Assembly: GCF_932526225.1 (NCBI RefSeq)
Contig: NC_064042.1
Span: 10,182,540 to 10,246,539, forward strand
Length of the DNA stretch: 64,000 bases
DNA from: Nematostella vectensis
Lineage: Eukaryota; Cnidaria; Anthozoa; Actiniaria; Edwardsiidae
Direction: 5' to 3'
Below, one piece after another: positions 1 through 8,900 of this stretch (position 1 is its first letter; the number at the start of each line of letters is the position of its first letter). The notes beneath the pieces were generated by a model, which worked only from the letters and a program-made list of their open reading frames with translations, searched no databases and was not told the DNA's origin. Both the position numbers and the translations under genes were made by a program.

Positions 1-1377
1 GATGATAATATCAATCAAGTTTTAGACATTCAAAACCAAAATTTTAACCGCAAGTTGGATATAGACTTTTATTAGCAGATTTTTCATCTAAAGCGTACAT
101 CACATAACGATGTTGAGATAATAACTATACACTAAAACATTTTGTGCCACAAAAAATGATGCCTGGTTATGTTAATAAAAAAAATTCAAAAAAAAAAGTT
201 AATATAATATAAAATAATTATTTTATAATATAATTATAAAAATACTTTATACCTTAATATATATCTTATTAAATATTGTACTATAACTTTGAGAAGATCA
301 CAAAGCTTAAGAAATACACCAATTTAAAAATTCATGGTGCTCCATTTTCCTAAACACGCCTTGCAAGATTCGAGGGATGCAGACTCTTGTATTTGAGGAC
401 AAATAAAAAATTCCAAAAATTCACGCACTAAGACTCGCGGTAAAGAAAATGGGCATACCAGAGGGACTTTAGAATGTGAGGGGACGGGAAAAATATTCCA
501 ACTAAAAAATCATCGATCATAAAAGAGGACGCCATGGACTCGAGGCAACCCCTCCGCAACCCCTAAATAAAATCCATCACCCGTTTATCCCCAATAATCG
601 CCATACGCTCGGTCTTAGGGAACTGTCTCGTCACTACTATTCACTTCCGAGTCTTCTTAAACTGTAAAGACCCCTTCCACTCTTTCTATTAACCGTCCCG
701 TTTCCGTCACCAAAGTTTGTCTTGAGGTACTTGTCCTGGAATTGTCTCTCCTTGAACTCGGAGGCCCCCCCGTACAGGCAGTACAGCTAGGGTTACGCTC
801 GGCGGGTGGCTGGACCAGACAGTGGGGGAGGGACTAGCCCATTGATGGTTTTACCGAGGGGGAAGTTCAGATCGTCCAGAAATTCTTCAAATGTTGAAAT
901 GACTGGCTGAGATTAAAAGAGAATGAGTTTTAGGTAATTAGGTTCTCCTGGTATTAAGTAATACTGCGAAACGATTCTTTTCGGGTAAGTAAGCCTTCGC
1001 TAATACATATTTTGCTTAGAACGGTTTTTCTTTTCTCTTTTACATCACTTTGGGCAATTAAGCTGTGTTCTTTTCTGGGATATGACACGCTGGCACTAGG
1101 GCATACTGTGGCCTCCCCCGTTTGTCACCATATCAAGAAAATTCAGCCAAAAATTGTTGTTTCTTCCACAGAAAACACGCTACAAGAATTTGACGTTTTT
1201 GCCCTAAATAAATAACACATACATAATTTCTATTAAAGTTCACGAAATATTCATTCATTCATAGCGGAGCCAAGCGCGGCCGCAGGCCGCGCGCGTAGCC
1301 CCATAGGCATAGAAATATGGTATAGGTATGCGACTTGGTTTTTGTGGTCATCGCGCGGGTACCCTGTGGTGTCACTC

Positions 1378-1378
<1 letters not shown>

Positions 1379-1414
<36 letters not shown>
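1379..1414. repeat. (CCAG)9 tetranucleotide tract, U1
   Basis: Nine perfect CCAG units. The tract varies between units: 9 in U1, 4 plus three TCAG in U2 (13891-13918) and U3 (25982-26009), 9 plus three TCAG in U4 (38085-38132), and 3 plus TCAG units in U5 (50206). It is a ready substrate for slippage and misaligned crossing over. Confidence 0.9.
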
Positions 1415-1417
<3 letters not shown>

Positions 1418-2599
1418 TTCAGCCGCGCGAATCCCAGGCCTCACTCGGCCCCGTAATGGCGACTAAATACAAGCACGGAGCAAGGGAAAAAGTTCTTGTC
1501 GATTATGCGATGATTATTTATTTTGCCTCAAATTTTGTGACTTAAGGATAAAGTCAACTAGAGGAGATCTACTAACATTCATTCACGCCAAGATTTATCT
1601 GGTTTTAGCTAGTAAATTTAAGCAAGTAACAGTTCACATTAAAAAGCGAACAGAACCACAAGAAAGCGACAAAAAAAACAATGCAAGGTGAGTTTTGGAA
1701 GAGAATTTGTATTGTCTATTGAGGATATGACAGTTATTAGGCTTTTTGTTGTCCTTTTTGTATGCTTTGAGAATGCGAGTACTCAACTTAGTAATCAAAT
1801 TATTTGAGCATAACAGGTTTTGTTTTGACATTCTTCGTTTTATCTATATTCTTGATTGTGTTGAATAAAATACAATACAACAAAAACTGGAATTCGTCTT
1901 TAATAAGACTTCTTCAGGGCAGATTGATTGTGTTGAGATATTTCATAAAGGCTAACAAATATCGTGTTGAATTTGTCAAATACTGCTAAAGAAGACCTAT
2001 CTTGTATTTATATCCTGTGCTCTTAGTCCTAAGAAGATACATATCCTTAGAAGATACCGCAGCTTTTTCAACTTACAAGAGAAATTTTCCTTACCGAGGA
2101 TAAAAAAAAACCTATTTTCAATATGTATTGTTGTTATTGTCTGCATCTTGCATCTCATGTGGTTATTTTTTTTTCAAATAGTTGTGGAAAATTAGTTAGA
2201 TTATAAATGGCTTGATAAAAAGATTGTTTTGAAAGAAATAATAAATAATTGTTTTCACTCTTTTATGAACCAGGAACTACCTGAGGGCCAAGATGAATGC
2301 TAAAGACTGGAAGACATGGGAATTAAAAATCATGTCTTGAAGAGAACAGTAGGATGTTCTTATTCACTAGTCATTTGATACCCCCACACCCATGGTCCCA
2401 GGGAAGGGTGGGGGATTCAACTTTAATAAAAGCCTGTTTCCAAGTTAAGAGTAAAAAACAGTCAATACCACCACCCCTCTTGACATATTCTGGTTAAAAA
2501 GTGGTCTAAAACCCCACATTAACCCCTGACTTCTGTGGGACCATAAGGGAGGGGGCACAAATGACTGGTTCATTACTATGTGATTCAGCAGTACACACT

Positions 2600-3960
2600 C
2601 ATAGGTTTCTTTAGAACAAGATACTTATATAATATAAAACTAAAAACAAACTTTTGCTTTTTAAATAATAAATCTGTAAAGAAAACAGTTTTCTATCAAC
2701 CTAAAGATAATGGGAAAGGGGATATTTTAGAAAAGTACTAAATATAATTATCACATTATTGTTATTATATTTTCTTTTCAGACATTTAAGGAAGAGTCAT
2801 ATTTCTTCCTTTTTCTTCTCCCTGTTGACTATTTTTATGCAATTGATGCTCTTTGCTATTTCCCCTCTACACCAAAAATAAATTAATGAACAGATTTGAT
2901 TTTTAAATTAGAAATTTTCATTTATTACTTTCACTTATATTTTCTTTTTAGGATTTTCTTTTCAAGTCTCTTGCCCATTACATTTATTTTAGATGTTTAG
3001 ATTTATTTCATTGGAATAGTTAGATCCAGGGTTTCTCAAAACACCAAAATATAATGCATTACTAGATGTATATTTGTAGATATTAATTCCCATGGGGATG
3101 AAAAATCACCACTTAAAATGGTACATTAAATCTTCAGCATTGCATCTTATCTAAAATTGTGTCTGACACTATATTCCATCTTTGAAATCCTGTTTCATCC
3201 ATTGTTCTTCGCAAGAACAAAGCTTGTCAGAATGTAGCTTTACAAATGTACATTAATGGAACTTTTATTAAGGGGAAGGGTTTTTTAGGGCAAGATACTT
3301 AAACTGTATAACACTAGCAACAACCTTGTTCTTTTTCAATAATAGAATTCTGTTCACATAGCTTGGATAGCAAAGACATGGCCTCTTTAGAGGCCTGTGG
3401 TGGTGAAAGGGTTAAGATAATGGGGAAGGGGAAATGTCAAGAAATGCTCAATCAAATTATTTTCATTACTGTTATTTTTTTTTCACCAAACCTTTCAAGT
3501 AGAGTCAATTCACTTTATATCTCCTCTCCCGTCGATTATTTTTTAGTCAATTGATATTCTTTGATTCCTCTCTACCCCAAACATAGATCAATGAAAGGGT
3601 TTGGTTTGAAATTAGAAGTTAGCATTTTCAATCTGTTTTTTCTTCATTGCATTCATTTGGGAGTAGGCCACCAACAACAAGGCCACTATTTGGTAAAGTG
3701 GGGTGCACCAATATCTAATGCATGAAAGGAGATATATTTTTGGATTTTAATTTCCAGACATTTTTCTGAATATTCGGTCCAATGAAGGAGAGAATCGCCA
3801 CTAAATCAATACATAAAAACCACAGTATGGCATCTAAACAGTCTAAATATATTATTTTGAATCTTTGGAATGCTGTTACATCTATGACATTTTCTGCACA
3901 AGGGCAAAGCTTGTGGGAGTATTGTTTTGATTAAAAAAAAAGATACAGTCGAACCTCTAT
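2600..3960. repeat. Diverged internal direct duplication (~680 bp x 2) in U1
   Basis: The halves 2600-3285 and 3286-3960 share an ordered series of landmarks: CAAGATACTTA (2617 and 3291), ATGGGAAAGGGG versus ATGGGGAAGGGG, a CTCCC-GT-GA-TATTTTT core, CTACACCAAAAATA versus CTACCCCAAACATA, then CAAAGCTTG (near 3218 and 3905). Offsets are 674-687. It looks like an old duplication that predates the array because every unit has both halves (U2 ~15091-16440, U3 ~27182-28530, U4 ~39310-40665, U5 ~51404-52740). Its origin is unknown. Confidence 0.65.
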
Positions 3961-4026
3961 TAAGCGTTCACCCTTGGGACTTAGCTTAGTGACCGCTTAA
4001 TAGAGGTTGACCGCTTAATAGAGGTT
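3946..4026. mobile_element. TIR-like remnant of a DNA transposon, U1
   Basis: Begins TA-CAGTCGAACCTCTATTAAGC and contains two inverted copies of the core (ACCGCTTAATAGAGGT). CAGTCGAACC-type ends with a TA target duplication resemble pogo/Tc1-type terminal repeats found in many invertebrate genomes (family knowledge). No transposase is present, and only one end is convincing in this unit. Equivalent sequences lie at 40656 (U4) and 52749 (U5). U2 and U3 have a shortened version near 16440 and 28530. Confidence 0.45.
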
Positions 4027-5148
4027 TCGCTATTTTCTCCCCTAAATTAGCGTAAATCGAGTTGTAATTATACATAAGAACTTTTTATTATAATAAACAA
4101 CAGTAACAATCATGTTAGCCCTAAGACGGGGCCTGGTGCATTCCAATTTGATCCAGAAATGTTTGAAACCGCCAAAATAAATCGATATGTATTGTCGTAT
4201 GCAGGGGGGGGGGGGGGGGGGGGCACGTGCCCTCAGTGCCCCAACTCCTGCTACGGCCTGCAGAATGTTTCTATAGGTAGATTTGTAGCCTTGTAAGACA
4301 CTTTCATCGATGCCACGATGTGAGCAGGCGCCGCCATATCAAACATATCCCCCACGGATAGTGTCCTTCGTATGTATTGCCTTATATGGTCATTCATGCC
4401 CATATTTAGAAGAGCTAAAGTTTCCCCGTTCCCTCATCTACAGAAAACATGGTGAAAAATACTGATCAATTTGCCTGTCAATTTGACACTCGAGGCAAAA
4501 GTTTGTCAAGAAAAACTTGATCGCTTGGTCAAATCCTTTTCTTAAAAAAAGTCCATAGACCCAGGCCTCCAAGAGATTGACCGACCGTGTTAGAAGGTCA
4601 CCCAAATATTGATATGGCTGGGAAATCTTTCTAAGATCGATATGGAATGGAACATCGATAAATTATTTTGAGAATTACCAAACTCTGCGGTATCCGTTGC
4701 TAACTTAGCTCCAGCAAAAAGGCCTACTGCTCTCAACCTTATGATGAATGGCACCTTTTTCACTGTCAAACACATGGGGTGCAAAACTTTGAATTATTGA
4801 AAAATTTCCAGTTTGAGATTCGATCTACTGCTACAATTCGTAGATGTGGTTCCGGTTTCCCCACCACCAAGGTGGTGGCCAGGGATGAAATGGTGTCCAG
4901 GCGCTCACCCCTAACTACGCGTCTTCTTTAAAAAATATATTACAGATTCCCGTCTTTGAAGGATCGTCCGATAACTAATTCAATAGGGCGACGGGCGATT
5001 CACGATGCCAGCAAAAGGATGTCGCCTCAAGCACACTCGGTTGAGCGCGCACGCATTTCTTGACGACGTATTGAGGACTGGACCCTATCCATGATTCATT
5101 GCGCCAAGGCATATCATCAAGCGCCGCACGTCATGATCATAGAGCGAG

Positions 5149-5682
5149 ATATATTATATTATATTATATTATATTATATTATATTATATTATATTATATT
5201 ATATTATATGATATGATATGATATGATATGATATGATATGATATGATATGATATGATATGATATGATATGATATGATATGATATGATATGATATGATATG
5301 ATATGATATGATATGATATGATATGATATGATATGATATGATATGATATGATATGATATGATATGATATGATATGATATGATATGATATGATATGATATG
5401 ATATGATATGATATGATATGATATGATATGATATGATATGATATGATATGATATGATATGATATGATATGATATGATATGATATGATATGATATGATATG
5501 ATATGATATGATATGATATGATATGATATGATATGATATGATATGATATGATATGATATGATATGATATGATATGATATGATATGATATGATATGATATG
5601 ATATGATATGATATGATATGATATGATATGATATGATATGATATGATATGATATGATATGATATTATATTATATTATATTTT
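5149..5682. repeat. Pentanucleotide (ATATT/ATATG)n microsatellite, U1
   Basis: About 530 bp: a leading block of ATATT units (to ~5207), a long uniform block of ATATG units (about 5208-5660), then ATATT again. The flanks (GAGCGAGAT before, TTTTTAGGGCTCCAG after) are shared by all units, so this is one orthologous tract whose internal repeat type differs by unit. It ends ~270 bp upstream of the gene start codon. Confidence 0.97.
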
Positions 5683-5820
5683 TAGGGCTCCAGATATATC
5701 CTTGTTTGTTTTGGCAAGGATTTTCAGCCCTCCCACTCTAAAGTGGTCTCCGCGGTCCCTGGCTAATGGCTCGGGCGAAGCGTCGTGTTGAAGACGGCAT
5801 ATTTATGCTTTCTCACTTTC

Positions 5821-5949
5821 CTTATATGGTGCGCGCGTGGTCAGAGCCCTTGCGCGCGTGCGTGACGTCATGGCCGCTGGTGACGTGATAATGCAAATTA
5901 GAATAGAAATCAAAGAGACCCAAGCTAGCTTGCAAGCTACAGATCTGCG
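5821..5949 (+). promoter_or_regulatory. Promoter-like region of gene copy 1 (CRE + octamer)
   Basis: Just upstream of the ATG lie a GC-rich GCGCGCG stretch, a perfect palindromic CRE TGACGTCA (5863-5870), a half-CRE TGACGTG (5881), and directly after it a perfect POU octamer ATGCAAAT (5891-5898). A TATA-like TTATATGG is at 5822. CRE and octamer are kept in all five units at the same spacing. ATF/CREB and POU factors bind such sites (family knowledge). Promoter function itself is inferred. Confidence 0.5.
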
Positions 5950-8900
5950 ATGATCTGGATAATTGTAAGCGTAATTTTGGGGACTTTATTGGGTATACTA
6001 GACCATGTATACCCAAATCTACAAACACTATATTTACCAAAAATGTTAGCGGCAGAGTCGCGCAATGGTGAGTTGAAATCTTTGTTATTTTACCTCAAAA
6101 TGACACTGCGCTTTCTCGAATGTGTTCCTTTTTTTGCGATAGCGATTTTTTTTTACATATTTTATTTATTTTGCAGTAATTCTTGGAATTACAGATTTTT
6201 CAGAACCAAGCTCTCTCATCGGTAAGTGTTGAAATGTTTAATAATTCTTGGATTAATTATTTTTAAAAACTAAACGATTTACTTGATAGTTTGTTCCATT
6301 GCTTGTTAGCTTAACCACAACTAAAAGCAATGAAAAAGATATCGTTATTTACAAGTGTTTGAACCCTTCTGAATTAGTCTATAGATCGATTGTTGTTGTT
6401 TTCTGTTCAGATACCTGTGCTGTATATAAAAACCGCACGAGATAATGTTGGCAATACAAATTTTGTTGCAAACCATTAGCTAACGGGGAATGGGGGGGAG
6501 CGGGGACAGTTCACAGTGGATGCGGGATTTTCCAAAGGACATATGGGGTGCACTGTCTGCTTCCCTTTTTTATTGGGGGGGGGGAGGTTGTTCTAGAGAC
6601 ATCAGGTCTACTACTACTGTTCTACTACTGTTTATTCAATCACAGAGACTTGGGGTGCGGTCATTAATTACTGGGGGGCATTTTTGCAAAACTCTGGGCT
6701 AAAAATTTTTTGTCCCCCTTCAAATCCAAGCCCAAAAATCGTGCCCCCCCCCCCCCCCCCGAGACCGCAACCCCCCCCCCCGCCTCCACTTATTTATATT
6801 CAATGATTATATGTCTTTACAACCACAGAGACTTGATATATTGAATGTAACTGAGATATAACCTTTTATTAAAATATAGATCAGCTAGCATGGCAATTTT
6901 GTCTTTTTTAATTTAAGTATGAATCTTCACTTCGCTAGTTTAAGAGTGACAAATAGATGAACAACATATACCTGTGTCGCTAGAAAACGACTACGTCGTC
7001 GACGAGTCTAGGTTTCGCAACATTTTAATGTATTTGTTTTGTTCAACTGATTAGAACAGGCAGGCGCCGAATTAATTCTGGTTTTAATATATTAATGAGC
7101 AAGAACGTCATTGTTCAAATGTAAATTTTATTCAGTTCACAATGTTTCCTCTATTATATACTTAGTTCAATATTGTTCAGGAACCAATCTTGTATTTATA
7201 TAAATATATTTTGAGAATCCCTCTAATGGTTGACAGACAAAGACCCAAAAATGTGACCACCCTTTAATGACAGCCCCAAAAATGTGACCTCCCCTACCAA
7301 AAAAAAAATTTGGCGCCCTAAAAGACATAGCCTCCCTACATATTTGCCGCCCCCCCCCCCCCCCCCCCCCCTCAGTAATAAATGACCGCTCCCTTAGTCG
7401 CAGAGGCGTACAACATAAGACTTCAGCCCTGTGTTGATTCATAAATTTCAGGAAATGGTATAACGAGACTAAGAGTAATAACCTCTATCCATTTGTTTGC
7501 AGAGTTTCGGGACAGAAGAATTGGATACGCTCGGGAGCCTACACTCCCAGGTGATGTATATAGATGTAATATAACAGGTGAGTAAAGATTTCACCTGACA
7601 TATAACCACCAAGATTATCTATATACATATAGTACAACACGCAGAGATGATTGATGTTTTGCCATTAAAAACTCTGAAAATTTAAATACGAGAATAAGTA
7701 ACCTGTGTCTATTTTATTTCTTTGCAGAGTTTCGGGACAGAGGGATTGGATACGAACGGCAGCCTTCCCTTCCCTTTTACGTGTATAAGAACACAACCTA
7801 CACGCCAGGTGAGTAATGAAATCAAATAAGTCATATAACCTTACCCTTTGACGTGTATAACACTATCTTTACGACAGGTGTAAATGGTGTTATACACCTC
7901 ACCTGGATGTTACGTGTATAATACTACACTAGTCGCCTGTATGTCAGCAGAAGATATGACATCTGGCCGGTGAACACGTCGTCTTATACTATAACATGAG
8001 TGATTGACTCAAAAACTTTTACACTTGTCTCCTTGCTGATCATTTCTGTATTTTATATTGTAATCGAACTTTGTTTAGTTGCTGATCTATTTGTTTTGTT
8101 TTAATCGTAGTCGGGCTGGTTCCGAAGGTAACCGCCCTAGCTGTAATCCCACCTGCACCGGAAGTAGTACCGCTATGGTGCAATCCTTTTTTCGTGTCGT
8201 TTGTCGTCATGGCGACCATGGTCACGGTAGCTGTTTTAGCAGTCAACTGGGACAGCGGAGACCAAACTGATGACGATAAAGAAGACGAGAACAAGATGTC
8301 TTCCGACTTGAGGATCTGCCTGATGAAGGTGAGTACTGAGATGAATGTACAGTACCACGTCTGGTCTCTTTGCGAGTTCCAGGAAGAGGCGTTGGAGGGC
8401 GGAGGGAGGGGGGTCGAAGCAGTACTACGTAAGTGCCAAAAAACACTGTAGGACTTTTAGAAGTTGCTGTATCTAATAATAATACTTGAAGGATATTCAC
8501 TCAGAATAGCTGCAGAAGCAAAAGCTGTAGAAGGGCAAGTATTGCAAGTATATCACGTATATGACAATTAGGGCGTCCGCTGTACAATATCTAGGGCCAG
8601 ATACATATTACCAACTGTTTGTCCCGAAGACTGTTATTCAAAGTATGTTTTTAGATAGCGAAAATATATCAAGAAAAAGTAGAGTAGGGTAATGGTTAGG
8701 GTTAGTTTAAGAGAGTAGTTATAACTTGGGAAGGGAATTGTGTTGAAGTTACATTTTGCTTTACAGGAACAAGGCGCGCCTTCAGCAACGTTCCACCCCC
8801 TGGCGAGTTGCGCCGAAAATGATCTGTGCAGTAAACAGACCCAAGACTTAGACAAAAGGGTAAAACTCGAAGAAAAGGAAGTTCAAGCATTAGTTCCTCC

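Larger units (their letters stand above)
1..5148. other. U1 non-genic segment upstream of gene copy 1
   Basis: No gene I can support. In order it holds AT-rich DNA (150-300), a G/C-run region (765-835), a short open stretch at 1012-1215 followed by AATAAA, a GC-rich perfect hairpin around 1271-1291 (8-bp stem GCGCGGCC, 3-base loop), a (CCAG)9 tract, AT-rich DNA, two diverged ~680-bp direct copies (2600-3960), a TIR-like sequence at 3946, a G21-type run near 4205, and a segment (4300-4790) with short open frames on the minus strand. The small frames have no homology I recognise. Confidence 0.6.

Noticed and set aside
1012-1215. Small conserved frame (67 residues) in each unit
   Set aside because: No ATG start, no recognised product; conservation is explained by recent unit duplication, and U5 has a deletion in it.
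8079-8270. Alternative frames over exon 5
   Set aside because: Exon 5 is read in the frame fixed by phase continuity from exon 4 to exon 6, which also gives the transmembrane helix.
8692-8706. GGTTAGGGTTAG, telomere-like
   Set aside because: Under two repeat units, inside an intron, copied in every unit; no evidence of a telomere or interstitial array.
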